Source: Trichosporon coremiiforme
Taxonomy: Eukaryota; Basidiomycota; Tremellomycetes; Trichosporonales; Trichosporonaceae
Assembly (NCBI GenBank): GCA_039545355.1
Contig: BCJJ01000038.1
Location: forward strand, 46,790 to 110,789
Length of the DNA: 64,000 nt
Direction: 5' to 3'
Shown here: positions 32,809 to 43,774 of the stretch, piece after piece
How the letters are laid out: every line of letters starts with the position of its first letter
Numbering within the stretch: the stretch's first letter is position 1
Program-made: the position numbers and the translations under genes
Notes under the pieces: generated by a model
What the model saw: the letters and a program-made list of their open reading frames with translations, nothing else
The model's database searches: none
Told to the model about the DNA's origin: nothing

Positions 32809-33194
32809 CATGCATCTCATCTGTTAAGTTTATCATTGCTTTGTTAGAAGTGTTGGGGGACAGAGTTGATGGGTGCGGCGAGAAAAAAAAAATAGGGCAG
32901 CCCGTGCCCTGTACGTCATCCCCGCCTGCTCTGAGCCAAGTTCTCGAGCTTCCGGGCTTGCTGGGTGACGGGCTGCAGCGCGGTCAGTAGGGTGAGTTGA
33001 TAGAAGCTCACGCCTCCGCAGAGCCCGGAGCGCGTGTTAGTCACGGCCTACCCGTCAACGCCCGCATGGACGAAACGCTGTCGACTATCCTCACCTCAGC
33101 AAACACGATGCAATCACAGTACTCTTCATACGCTCTCTGGCTCCACAGTAAGACTAACTCGTACTACAATACTGCTGATACGTAATGACCGTGA
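32809..33194. other. convergent intergenic region
   Basis: 3' ends of the 32230 and 33195 genes face each other here. A nine-A run at 32883-32891 is the only notable sequence. Confidence 0.5.
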
Positions 33195-35048
33195 TTACAC
33201 GTGCGCTCTCTCTCCCTCGGTGCCCGTGATGACAATGGCAGGCATGTCGGGTCCGTTTTCGTCCGTGTCGCTCTCCTCCCTCTCGAGCCAAGTGCCGACG
33301 GGGTTCGGGCTCAGCTGTCTGTTGCTAGCAAAGCTGTCCCTTGAGCTCTCGTACTCCTCCTCCGTCTCGGTGATGACGCCGAGGATATTGGTTGGTGTGC
33401 CGAGCACGCGAACTGTACCGGTCGGGCTGGGCGTGTTGTTGTGATTGCTACCGTGTCCGAACGAGTCCTCATCGTCATCCTCGTCGTTGTACCCGTGCTG
33501 CCCGTGCTCGAAGCGGTCGTAATGCTCGTCGAGCTCCTCCATCGAGTTGCTCTCAGGGAGATGCCCGTAGCTGCTCTCTGAGTCGGTCGTGTCGAGCGCG
33601 TCGTCGTCGTATCGGAACGGCCCGTCGGACTCCTGACTCGTCGTCTGTGAGGCGAAGCTCGGCGCCTGCAATGACCGCCCCGAACGCCCGCTCTTGATGC
33701 TCCCGTTCTCGTCGTGAGCTTTGGTCGATGGTGGCTTCGTGGAGACCGGGGGTACAAGCCCCGCCTGGTACAGATCGTAGTGATCGTCCAGGACGCGGTC
33801 CTTGGCGTGCGTGCTGTGCGTATCCGTGTCTTGCCCGCTCGCTTCGCGCGACGTGGCAACGCCTTTGGCTGTATCGCCGCTCGCGGCGCTCGCAAAGCTA
33901 GCGTCGCTGACGACGCTACCGGGCTTCTCGGTCCCGTTACTGCTGCCGGCATCGTCCTCCGGGCTGCTCTCCCGATACACCCCCTTGTGCTTATGTCCAT
34001 AAGTTGTGGCGTCGAGACAAGCCTCACTGGGGTCCGCGCAGTTGTGTCCCGCCGTGTTGAGCTGCTCCTGCGGGAACTTGAACTCGGTGTCGAAGTGCCA
34101 GCTGAACCGCCACTCATCGAGCGCACCGTACGTCCACATGCACAGCAGCATGCCACGCACGACGGATCGACAGGCGCCACATCGAACGCAGCAATATCCG
34201 CGATGCGCGACGAGCGCGGCGTCCTTCATCTTCTCGAGCTTCGCGAGCCGTGGACCGAGCACGCGCTGTCGACGGCGCAGTCGGCGCTCCTCTTCCGTCT
34301 CGACGTGGACATATCCATCTCCACCCTCCTCATCTTCGTCATCTGTCGTCGTTCCATTCGCGTCCTCGTCACTCACGTTGCAGATCGAACACGGTCCCTC
34401 GTCCTCGAGCGGGAGTGCGTCGATCGCCTCCAGTCGTGTCTCGAGCTCGCGCCGGCGGGTGAGGGCGGCGCGCATCGCCCGCAGCGCTAGCGGATGGTAC
34501 TCCTGGAGTGTGCGTTGCGGCCAGCCCGCAAAGTCCTTCTCGTGGAACCCTATGCCGAGAGTGGTCGTACGGCAGGCGGCGTCCTGCTCGAGCTGGGCGG
34601 CGAGGTGGGGCGAGTTCTGCGCCACCCAGCGCTGGTACAGCGACATGAGCGTGTAGGCGATGACGGGTTTGGGCGAGCGGCCGAGGTGGGGTCGTGGGCC
34701 TGCTGCTTCTCGTGCAACGTACGCTAGCGGGCCGCACAGCTGGTAAACGAACGTGAGCGAGACGAGCTCATCCAGAAAGTCCTCAGTGAGCTCTGGCACA
34801 CGCGGGGCACGCCCGCCACCTAGGCTGTCTGTCAGCAGGTCGAGTGTGAACAGCAGTGTCTCGGACGATATAAGGGCGAGCTGAATCGGCTTCGCGACTC
34901 GCGCCGCTGCCAAGTCCTCGAAGTACGTCGACAGCACGGCGAGATCCTCAAGCTCGACCCGGAAGCGCACCGCGTCCACCGTCTCGAGGATCGCGCCACT
35001 CGTCGGTCGCGTGTAGCGCGGGTGGAAGCGTCGGGTGTCCGCCGCCAT
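33195..35048 (-). CDS. hypothetical protein with Cys-pair motifs, 617 aa
   Basis: Single exon. Residues 1 to about 210 look globular and mostly helical (ETLLFTLDLLTDSLGG, ELVSLTFVYQLCGPLAYVA, VIAYTLMSLYQRWV). Around 222-345 there are clustered cysteines: CSIC, CCVRCGAC, then C and HNC, which could make a zinc site. A highly acidic, Ser-rich disordered tail follows from about 350 to the end (EDEDS, SDTDENGPDMP). No signal peptide or membrane segment. The split of an ordered N-terminal half and disordered tail, with Cys pairs in between, suggests a nuclear or cytosolic regulatory protein, but no known family is evident to me. Confidence 0.75.
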   Translation of the reverse strand: MAADTRRFHPRYTRPTSGAILETVDAVRFRVELEDLAVLSTYFEDLAAARVAKPIQLALISSETLLFTLDLLTDSLGGGRAPRVPELTEDFLDELVSLTFVYQLCGPLAYVAREAAGPRPHLGRSPKPVIAYTLMSLYQRWVAQNSPHLAAQLEQDAACRTTTLGIGFHEKDFAGWPQRTLQEYHPLALRAMRAALTRRRELETRLEAIDALPLEDEGPCSICNVSDEDANGTTTDDEDEEGGDGYVHVETEEERRLRRRQRVLGPRLAKLEKMKDAALVAHRGYCCVRCGACRSVVRGMLLCMWTYGALDEWRFSWHFDTEFKFPQEQLNTAGHNCADPSEACLDATTYGHKHKGVYRESSPEDDAGSSNGTEKPGSVVSDASFASAASGDTAKGVATSREASGQDTDTHSTHAKDRVLDDHYDLYQAGLVPPVSTKPPSTKAHDENGSIKSGRSGRSLQAPSFASQTTSQESDGPFRYDDDALDTTDSESSYGHLPESNSMEELDEHYDRFEHGQHGYNDEDDDEDSFGHGSNHNNTPSPTGTVRVLGTPTNILGVITETEEEYESSRDSFASNRQLSPNPVGTWLEREESDTDENGPDMPAIVITGTEGERAHV

Positions 35049-35512
35049 GGTAAGGAGTGTCGTTGGCAGGTCAGTGGAAGGGCGGAGAGTCGTTTGGTCG
35101 AGCGGCTCGAGTTCCTCTGTTCGTCAAGTTGGTTGTTGAGTTGATGAGCGTAGCGTTTCAACCGTGACGTGTTCTCGAGTTCTTGGTAGTTTTCGTGACT
35201 TCGTTTTGGAGACAGGACGGTGCATCCCAAATCTCGTCTTGTCACGACCTGGTCCGTGAGCGGGCACGCGAACATTGCGCTCGTGACGTCGCATTTGACG
35301 TTCCAACGGCCAAGCAGCCCGAGGTTTGAGAAGGCGCACGGACCCTGTAGCGCCCAACCGGTTAGAGACGATCGCTCGCACGACAGTCCTTCGCAGCCAG
35401 GAAGGGGACAAACTCGTGGGCAGTTAGGCACACGCATGTCACCGGTTATGAACATGCATGCAGACGTGCTTGATTGATGGTAGTACAGTTGCTTGATTGT
35501 GGAAAGGGTAGC
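35049..35512. other. intergenic, no supported gene
   Basis: Upstream region of the 33195 gene and downstream region of RAD9; both lie on the minus strand. Nothing else seen. Confidence 0.5.
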
Positions 35513-37430
35513 TTAGTCGGCGAAGAACGATGTGAACTGCGGTATTGTCAGTAATCAGGTGTTCTTCCCCTCTCGTTTCGATGCTCACCTTGCGACCGGA
35601 AGAGTCCTGTGTAGGGTCTAGCTCATCAGAATCCAGTTCCTCCTCACCCTCCTCCTCAACTGGCTCTGCCTTGATGTTTTGGGCCGAATCATTGCCGAAA
35701 ATGTCGTCGTCGGGCTCAAACTGACCCTGTGCCGCACTCCCTGTCCGTACGGACAGCGCATCGACACCTCCTGTTTGATCAGGTGCTTCAGGGACGTCAA
35801 CCTGAGAAGCGGCTTGAGCGGCTTGCTGAGCCAGTTGTGGCTGGGTGGACATGTTCTCCGTGGGGAGGTTGTCGAAGCTGATGTCGTCCCAGCCAGACGG
35901 CACCTCGCTATCCTCCGCTGGGCCGGCGTCTCCATCATCGCCTGCGGCAGCCTCGTCGTCCAGATCGGCGTCATCCATGGCCAAGTCCATGTCTTCGAAG
36001 TTGAGACCCGCCATCTCCAGCACTTCCTCCTGCGTCAGACGGATACTCTGGCTACCTCCAGACTGGAACAGCGGCTCAGGATCCGCCTGAGCTTGCGTCG
36101 CAGCACGTGGAGCCTCCGACGTCATGCTCAGGCTGGCGCGAAGGCGTGAGGGACGGTTTGAGCTGCCCGCACGCAAAGGAGTTGCGGAAGCACGTCGACC
36201 CCTCGGATCGACGCTACCGTTTGCGGGTGCGGGCACGCTGGCCGTTCGCTCTCTACTAGAGGCGATGGAGGGCTGTCGAGTCGACGCCGACGTACTTTGA
36301 GGAGCTGCGGCAGCCTCCTTCTTCTGTGTCGACGGCTGATTGAATACGTCGCACTTCGTGGTAGCAATTGCGCAGAAGATCTCGAACAGGGTAGCCTCGT
36401 TGTTGTATCTGTCGTCGCCGATGTACATCGAGCTCAGAGTCAAGGGCTGCGAAGCCTCAGAGAATCGAATGTCGAGGTCCATCACGAACTGATCGGCGAG
36501 TTGCAACGCAGCCTGCGGTCAGTTCTACGCGCGCGCTTTTAACTCACCTTGAACTCGCGCATGGGCAAGGCGAAATCGACGTCTCCATCGTCATGGTACA
36601 CTCCGTAGTCCTTGAACTCGCCGACATTCAACTTGATCTCTGTGGACAGAGAGGACGAGGGACCGGTGTCGAAGTTCTTGACCCGGACCTCTTGCTGTCC
36701 AAAACGCCATGCAAGCTGACTATCTCCCTTCACAGAACCGTTCGGATTGGAACTGCCGCCGAACGCAATGGAGAAGTGCTCGAGCCAGTCTTTCAGCTCG
36801 CGAGCCGAGATCTGGAAGCCGGACGGTGTGGAGTCGGGGTCCACGATGACGCGAAGAAACTGTGAGGCGTGGAGGTGCAGGTTGTGCTTTTTGACGACAC
36901 CGTGGTGGTAGACCAGCCTGATCTCGAGTCTCGCTGAGAGCTCGTGGACGCGGACATCATCGTCTGCTTCTCCTTCTTCCACCTGCGTGTTGGCTTTCAA
37001 GCCGCCTTGAGGATCAACAATACGAAGATCAATACGCTCGACTTCATTGACAGCGGAAGCCTTTCCAATGACTGCCAAAACGGACTGGTGTTAGCTGTCC
37101 TCTCTGGATTGTAGCTCACCTTGACGTACAGCTGGCAGTTGACTCCTCGCCGTTGCTGCTCAGCAGTCCCCACGGCCCTGAACTTTGAGAAGAACGAAGG
37201 CAATAGCGAGAACAAGCAGTAGGCAGATTTTGATGAGTTCGTCACCGCGAGCTCCCACTGCTGTCAGCTTTGGAGACTGCCATATCAACTCACGATATCC
37301 TTGTTTGCGTGAATGCAGAGGTCATCACCGAAGCGTGCAGCACATTGCAGGAGGCGGAGGAAATCTGGCATTAGCTGCGCCGTTAGGTGAGCTCACGCTT
37401 GATGTTCGGCTCTCTGATTGAGGCCTCCAT
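35513..37430 (-). CDS. RAD9: Rad9 checkpoint clamp subunit, six exons
   Basis: Rad9 forms the PCNA-like 9-1-1 clamp with Rad1 and Hus1 and signals DNA damage to the ATR-type kinase. Exons in order: 37397-37430, 37294-37364, 37120-37260, 36548-37084, 35589-36512, 35513-35536. All phases agree, giving 1731 nt and 576 aa. Family features: start MEASIREPNIKHFLRLLQ, ARFGDDLCIHA, then the hallmark TNSSKSAYCLFSLLPSFF and CQLYVKSVLAV; the clamp fold continues to about residue 290 (REFKAALQLADQFVMDLDIRF, QPLTLSSMY). The C-terminal half is a disordered Ser/Asp/Glu tail with SQ and TQ sites, as expected for phosphorylation and TopBP1/Dpb11-type binding. A final 24-nt exon adds FTSFFAD. Introns are 32, 33, 35, 35 and 52 nt. 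Confidence 0.92.
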
Positions 37431-37779
37431 TTGCGCGTCTGGCCGATCATGAAGGGGTGGACAACGATGAAAACAAGACCTCCATCCATCTCACCTCATC
37501 TCTCACTGACTTCTGGAAGTGGACGCGTGCGGGGTGGCGCGTCATATCCGTGCCTGAGATATCGGCTGACTGGACTAGCGCGGAACCAAATAGCAGCGAT
37601 CCACCGGCTGAACGGGTTCCCGAGGCTCTCCGTATCTTCGCATCTTCGGATGTGCCGCGGGGCTCGGCGGGTCCTGATCTCGCGCGCCTCCGCATAGCCG
37701 TCCGCACATTGAATCGTCTTCCTCCACACCTTGCTGAGCTTCACTCCTTTTGCTCATTACCTCATCTTCTCCTCTCGAA
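37431..37779. promoter_or_regulatory. divergent promoter of RAD9 and BNA6
   Basis: 349 bp between the two start codons, so both genes must be expressed from here. The BNA6 side is pyrimidine-rich (CTCCTTTTGCTCATTACCTC). No TATA box is obvious. Confidence 0.6.
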
Positions 37780-38861
37780 ATGGCCGCTACCGCCTCCACC
37801 GCTGAGATCGCGACCGATCTTCTCTCGGGCCAGCAGCTTGCCCACCTCCTTCCTCCCAGCTGGAAGGAGGACATCCCCAAGTGGTTCGCCGAGGACACCC
37901 CCAGCTTCGACTGGGCTGGCTTCGTCGTCGGGGAGTCTGACCAGGAGGCCTTCCTCTGGGGAAAGAGCGGCGTGAGTTTGCTAGCGATAAGTTCACGCGT
38001 TTGCTAACGGACAGGGTGTTGTTGCCGGTGTGCCGTTTTTCACCGAGATCTTCAAATACGTTGACTGCTCGTGAGTGCCCAAATATCGCGGACCAGGCTT
38101 CTGAGTCATAAGCTGTTTGATCCTTGCCGATTAGCTAACATACAGTGTCGAGTGGCTTGTTGAGGAGGGTACCGCGATCCCTGACGGAGAGAAGACGAAG
38201 TGTGCGATCGTTCGCGGAAAGGCTCGCAACCTTCTCCTTGGAGAGCGTGTTGCGCTGAACCTCCTCGCTCGCTGCAGTGGTGTTGCTACTGTCTCGCGGA
38301 GGTTCCGCGACATGGCTCGCGCTGAGGGATGGAAGGGCCTGATCGCTGGTACCCGCAAGACGACGCCCGGTTTCCGCCTTGTCGAGAAGTACGGTATGCT
38401 TGTCGGTGGTATCGACCCTCACCGGCACGATCTGTCCTCGATGGTCATGCTGAAGGACAACCACATCTGGGCGACTGGCTCGATCACGAACGCGATCAAG
38501 GCGGTCCGCCGCGTTGCCGGCTTTTCGCTCCTCGTCAACGTCGAGTGCCAGGACGAGGCTGAGGCTGACGAGGCGATCGCTGCGGGTGCCAACATCGTCA
38601 TGCTCGACAACCTGACTGGTGCCGACCTCCACGGCGCCGCCAAGTCGCTCAAGGACAAGTGGCGCGGAAAGAAGGAGTTCCTCATCGAGACCTCGGGCGG
38701 TATCGTCGAGGGATCCCTCACCAGCCGTGTTGGACCCGGTAAGCTGGCCAGGTCGACTAACCAAGCTGACAACAGACATCGACATCCTCTCCACCTCTGC
38801 CGTGCACCAGGGCACGCCCCACGTCGACTTCTCGCTCAAGATCCAGCCTGTCAAGAAGTAA
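37780..38861 (+). CDS. BNA6: nicotinate-nucleotide pyrophosphorylase (quinolinate phosphoribosyltransferase), four exons
   Basis: Converts quinolinate and PRPP to nicotinate mononucleotide, CO2 and pyrophosphate, the step at which the kynurenine pathway enters NAD+ synthesis; cytosolic/nuclear, hexameric or dimeric in the family. Exons 37780-37971, 38015-38070, 38146-38738 and 38776-38861 join in phase, giving 308 aa, the usual length. Landmarks: [13 protein letters not shown] in the N-terminal domain, [16 protein letters not shown], the phosphate/quinolinate-binding [45 protein letters not shown] and the terminal HVDFSLKIQ. All expected basic active-site residues are present. Introns of 43, 75 and 37 nt carry CTAAC- or CTGAC-type branch sites. 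It diverges from RAD9. Confidence 0.95.
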
Positions 38862-40620
38862 ACCGGCCCAAGTGCCGGAGTCAGTCGCAGATGTTCACGT
38901 GTATGCAGTTTATCGGGTTCTTGAGATTAGTCACCTGCTCACGTCGCTAACCGAAGTTTGCTGTTCAACTTATTTTACTGACCGAAGCCTGAGCTCTGTG
39001 TCCGGCAGTCCGCCCGGAAGTCCCGGCGAAGCAGAAGAAGTCAACGATGTGCCGGGAGAAGCACAAGACTCCGGCGCCGATCGCTCAGCCACTGATGCTT
39101 CCTATTCTTCCGGCTGTCCCCCGTGTGCCGCGTGGGTTAACGTTTGCAGCTCTGTGCGCGCGCCATGGCTGCCAGCAAGGCGGCCAGGCGGCGATCAACA
39201 ATGCGAACTAGAGATGGCCTGGACCGTGCTCGCGGGCTGAGGATGGCGGCGGAGTCTGAGTGAGGTTGGCGGAGGCTGCAGCGGCGCGCGCGGCCCGCGA
39301 TGGCCTCCGGCCTCGAAAGGGCGCCATGTCGGCCCGCAGGCCTCGTCATTAAGCTCCGAGAGCTCCATGCTTCAAGCATATGCCAAGTGCAGCGTCATCG
39401 CATTCCTCGCATGTTCACTAGGATTGCTGGAGTGCAAGAGCCTGAGCGTCGTCAGTGCGTCTGCCCTTTTGTCTTCCCGGCGGCTGTGGGTCTCTTGGCG
39501 CGTGCCGGTGTGCGCGTGTCAGATGATCAGTGCATTGGAGTGAAGTGACGATTCAAAGTGTTCAGAGTGACAATTTCAGTCAGTTTTCGCTCCAACTCCT
39601 GCCATTGTTGGGTCTCGTGACACTGCGTAGCTTGCTAGCGCTACGTTTTGAAGAGTCCAGTGGAGTGGTACGAGCCCATTGGCGCCAATAGGCCTGGACC
39701 TCATAGTGGGCAAGAGGAGGTATGTGGTAACTGTCGCGCGGGAGAGTTGCAGGTCGCTTTCGCGTGAGTAATGTGCTGCATGTGCTGCTGCGGCGCAGGA
39801 CATTGCATCGCTTCGATACTCTTCTGTGCATCGGTGTTCGCGTCGGTGATGGTTTCGTGGTTCATGCATATGCTTCTGCCGCCGGCAGAAGTGCCGGAGG
39901 TATCCTTGGACACGTCTGCATAGCTTCGGTGGTGCGAGGTCTGGAATCCAGCGAAAGGACGGGAGACGAGTACACCACTGGCACGGGCTCATAGGCGAGA
40001 AGGGCAGACGGCCGTGAGACCGTTCGCCCAGGAACAGGAGGAACGCGAGGAACGATGGTGTGAAGTGCCTTTTGCTCCCCAGAACGAGTCGGGAACTGCG
40101 TGAGAGCTGGACCAGCTGGGTTAGTGGTCATGTGCCCACTTACTCTACACTCTTACGCGACGGCCACGTCCGTGGAACGACTGGACCGTGGCGTCGTGTC
40201 TGGGCGTGGGGGACCGTGGGGGGGCTTGCACCTTGCTCCGGGAGGCGCGATCGTGCATTGAACTCAATGAACCAAAAGCAAGAGGAGCAAGGGGAGCGGG
40301 AATCGGGTCAGGAATGCGTAACCTAATCTGGGGCACTCACGAACATGGCCAAGCAGCTCGCCACACTGTCTGAGCATGGGATGAGGGCGAGAACACACAC
40401 TGCATACACACACAACATTCTTTTAAGCTTCCCCCGTCCACCCACTTCTTCCCCGTTACACTCTGCACGACTCGCTCTTATCATCTGTCACGGTATCGTC
40501 ATCCCCCGTCACCCACTGCTGTCCACTCGACACACAGTGGACGACAGACATCACCAACCTATCTTATCTCCTCTCCACCCTCATCTTCACGCTTAACGAA
40601 CACAGTACGCTAGACGGTAC
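38862..40620. other. intergenic, no firmly supported gene
   Basis: Spacer after BNA6. On the minus strand between about 39576 and 40385 there are exon-like frames flanked by good donors (GTGAGT near 40342, GTAAGT near 40147) and a CTAAC branch site, but the frames do not assemble into a recognisable protein. Bases 40436-40620 are CT-rich like a leader. Confidence 0.35.
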
Positions 40621-40623
40621 ACA

Positions 40624-41123
40624 ATGCGCCCCGGAGACACACCCTACCCGCCCACCCGCCCGTGTCCGCCCATGACCCCCGTTCCCCCAAGTGGGGGCTG
40701 GAACAGGAATGCGCGCAAGTAGCTTTCGCTAAGCGGGGAGCGTCGTCCTGACGGTAAGCTGAGCACCGTACACCTTAGCTGACGCTCAGTATCCTCCCGC
40801 TTCCGCTTTGTCCGCGGTGTTGTCGAATACGCGCCAACACGCACACTGTCTCCCTCTCGAAGCCATCCGGCTACATGTTGTCAAGACCACTCCATCCTGC
40901 ACGTCCACTGCGCCGAGGGGCCCGCACACCCCGCGCAATCAGAACGATCCCGCCGCCGCGCCAAGCCTGTCCCCGCCCACTCATGTGCGCTCGGCAGGCT
41001 GCGGTGCATGACCCTGCAACGAAGGCCCCTCTTCTCGATTCTCTCCAGAATCCCGCGATCGCGATCGCATGTCCCCCGAAAGTCACAGTTGTCTCACTAG
41101 TTGTTCCTCCCGTTGTATCATAA
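40624..41123 (+). CDS. possible spliced gene or transcript, product unknown
   Basis: An ATG at 40624 in a favourable CACAATG context follows a CT-rich leader. A textbook intron end (CTTAGCTGACGCTCAG) lies at 40774-40789. Using a donor GTAGCT at about 40720, the first exon joins in frame to 40790-41123, giving a Pro/Arg-rich protein of about 143 aa. A better donor at 40754 (GTAAGC) gives a 36-nt intron but no open frame through the first exon, so a non-coding spliced RNA is equally possible. No domain is recognised. Confidence 0.25.
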
Positions 41124-42830
41124 CTCTCCTCAACTCATAACGCAGTCTGTATATATGCATTGTCCGGTATCTCATCATCGTCACCGCAGCAATCGCAGTA
41201 CGCAGCACCTGATCGTCTCGTGGTCGTTAGAGGGGCCAGTCCAAGTCACTCGGAAGCAGAGCTAGCAGGGGTCAAGCAGACGCGTCGATGTTCTTGGGTG
41301 GCAACAACGCTCTAGCCCCTACGAGAGCCAAGCATGCAAGCGTCGCGCGGTCTGCAGAGCCTGGAATCGAGTGTTGGCGTCACGGTTCTCAGTTCTCAAT
41401 GCAATTCTCACGGATCTCGGTCTAGTCCTGAAATGTGCCGCATGTGCCAGTTGCAACCAGTTGATTTCGAATTGTCAACGGGGGTGTTATCGAAATCTAT
41501 GGATTGTCCGAGGTTTGATGACCGATCTCGGCGTCTCTGGTTGCACTCTTTGTTCTTTGTCCGTCACCGCGGTGCGCAGTGAGCATCGTTTGGGCTGCGA
41601 TGTGAGGCGGAGACACCGTGGGGGTTTGAGGACAAGGCAACGAGGAGGGGATGCATGTAGAATTGGGGAGTTGGGGACAGTTGTGTGGAATGTGGACGCT
41701 GTGTGTCTCATGAGTGCCTTATGTGGATAAGCCGGAGTTCGCCGAGACAGCTTGGTGAACTGGAGTCTTTTGGTCCAGTCAACTTTGACATCTACACATC
41801 CACCATGAGATGGCCTTCCTCGCAACTTCGATGCTTGACCACACCTGACATTCACTCAGCGATCGAACTTGTGTTCACTGATCTACGACAAGCGACAAGC
41901 GAGGGGATGGCGACCGGGCGACCGCGACTGATGATCTGATGAGCTAAAGCGCACTCGCTCTCTCCCTCGACACAGCGAACACCCTTATCCCTGACTTCGG
42001 CCTACCTTCCTTGACCTTCATGGCTCACAAGTCGCCCTGCACTCAACACAGCTCACCTCTCAGGATTTCCAAGACATCTACCGCGGTTGATGGAAACAGA
42101 AGTCACGCGACCCCCTGACACCGCCTCGTCCGGACCAACATCTCGGCATCTCACAACAGCGCAAGACACTTCCCTTCGTCGAACAATCGAAAGCGGTGGG
42201 ACGTCGGGAAAGCCTTATCGTGTGGGGCCACACCTCCGAGCCGTGTTCAGGACATTTCTTCACTCTGCAAGAGCCAACCGAAGACCACAGAATGCCATGC
42301 TATGCTGCACCCCCTCTCCGTTGCCCGCGTTTGAACCTTATCTCACTTCCCCTGGCTGAGGTCTGAAACGGCACTGCTTATCTTGGCGTATTGGAACAAC
42401 ATATCGTATTGGAACAACATCTCGGACGGCTCCCAACAACCCAGGACCCATCCGCAGTATCTACTCCTTGCCTTGCATTGAGCCGACGGCGGTGCATGTG
42501 CGGGGATTATGTCTCCGTTGACTCATTCGACCATTTTCGGGCCCCTGCCAGAAGTTAGGACTGGTCACCGTTCCGAGCCATCCAACATGGGCAGCGTAAA
42601 GCTATGCCCAACAGGAGCAGGACGACGCCAAGAACCGAATTTGATGGAGAACAGTGACCTCCCCTGCAGTTCGCCAAGCGCGAGGCAGCAGCAGCAAAGT
42701 GGACTTCGAGGCAAGTTACGTATAAAAGGCGGCAGAGACCGTGTGCTCGATGCCACCGAACATCAACAGCTGCCCCGCAATAGAGCCCGACCCAGACCTA
42801 CGCTCTCACAACTCTTCACGGCCAGGCAGC
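41124..42830. other. intergenic, no supported gene
   Basis: Spacer before the 42831 gene. No exon-like segments seen on either strand apart from the TATA element near its end. Confidence 0.45.
42721..42728 (+). promoter_or_regulatory. TATA box (TATAAAAG)
   Basis: TATAAAAG lies 110 bp before the ATG at 42831. This spacing favours that ATG over the in-frame ATG at 42741, which would sit only 20 bp from the TATA element. Confidence 0.65.
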
Positions 42831-43541
42831 ATGACCACCTCCATCACCAAAGGTATCAAGAACGTCCCCGACGGCCTGACGCTATACACCGACGATGACG
42901 GCTGCAAGTACGGCTGCTACGTGCGCGTGAGTCTCTCCGACGAGCTCGTAGTCAGCGGCACAACAAACCAGGCCGACTTCATCTACAAGGTCTACGGGGA
43001 CCAATGCAAGGGCGACTCCCTCGGCAACGCAGGCGTCACGAGCTGCATGGGCGCCCCCCTGACGACTGTAAAGACAGAGTCGTACTACAACGGCACGGAC
43101 GAGAGCTACTGGTTCGACGCGACGCTGTCGGGCACGGCCGAGGGCCAGGCCGCGATCCCGACGTACATGCAGGTGCTGCAGGAGAGTGCGCTTGGCACGA
43201 TCCGCCAGACCGGCCAGTTCAACGACCTGTTTCCCTGCCAGGATGGGTTTCTCGCTGATGCGGATCCGGACGCGTCGGCGGGGTGCAATCCCCACGAGAA
43301 GCGGTACGGGTACATGTCGTCCCGTGTCACGGCGACTATGTATGATCTCGGCGAGGGAGGCGTCGGTGGTAAGGACGCAAAGGGGCAGCTTGATCTGAGC
43401 TTCGCCGTTGAGAAGACCGCGAGCGGGTTCTGCGACGTGCTCAAGGAGCTTGGGGGCGTGGTGTCCGTCGCTCCAATGAGTGACGGCGCGGCGACTGCTT
43501 TCGGTGTTGCCAACTACCTGGTGGGATTGGCCTGCAGTTGA
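42831..43541 (+). CDS. hypothetical protein, 236 aa
   Basis: Single exon, start chosen at 42831 (MTTSITKGIKNVP) because of the TATA box upstream; the frame is open back to 42741. No signal peptide or membrane segment. The N-terminal half is beta-like and contains CKYGC; further cysteines lie at QCKG, TSCMG, FPCQDG, AGCNP, GFCD and the end (LACS). That makes eight or more Cys in 236 residues, so disulfides or a metal site are possible, although secretion would have to be unconventional. C-terminal part is Gly/Ala-rich (GGVVSVAPMSDGAATAFG). I do not recognise the family. Confidence 0.7.
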   Translation: MTTSITKGIKNVPDGLTLYTDDDGCKYGCYVRVSLSDELVVSGTTNQADFIYKVYGDQCKGDSLGNAGVTSCMGAPLTTVKTESYYNGTDESYWFDATLSGTAEGQAAIPTYMQVLQESALGTIRQTGQFNDLFPCQDGFLADADPDASAGCNPHEKRYGYMSSRVTATMYDLGEGGVGGKDAKGQLDLSFAVEKTASGFCDVLKELGGVVSVAPMSDGAATAFGVANYLVGLACS

Positions 43542-43774
43542 AACTGCTCAGCGTCCCGTCTCATCTCTCCATTCTGCGCGGCCAAGGCGTTGGGATGACC
43601 CATTGCTCATCGCACGACCTGACGGTGGACATGGTGTGATTTGTAACAGATATGTAACCATAAATATACCTAAACTACGTACGAGACTGTTTACAATTTA
43701 CGTTTCGAAACTGCTTCTCTCACCATGCAAGTTGTCGAGATTTACTTGGTACAGCGATCTCGTATGGTCACCTT

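Noticed and set aside
42741..42830. Earlier in-frame ATG of the 236-aa protein
   Set aside because: Lies about 20 bp from the TATA box, so it is probably upstream of or at the transcription start.
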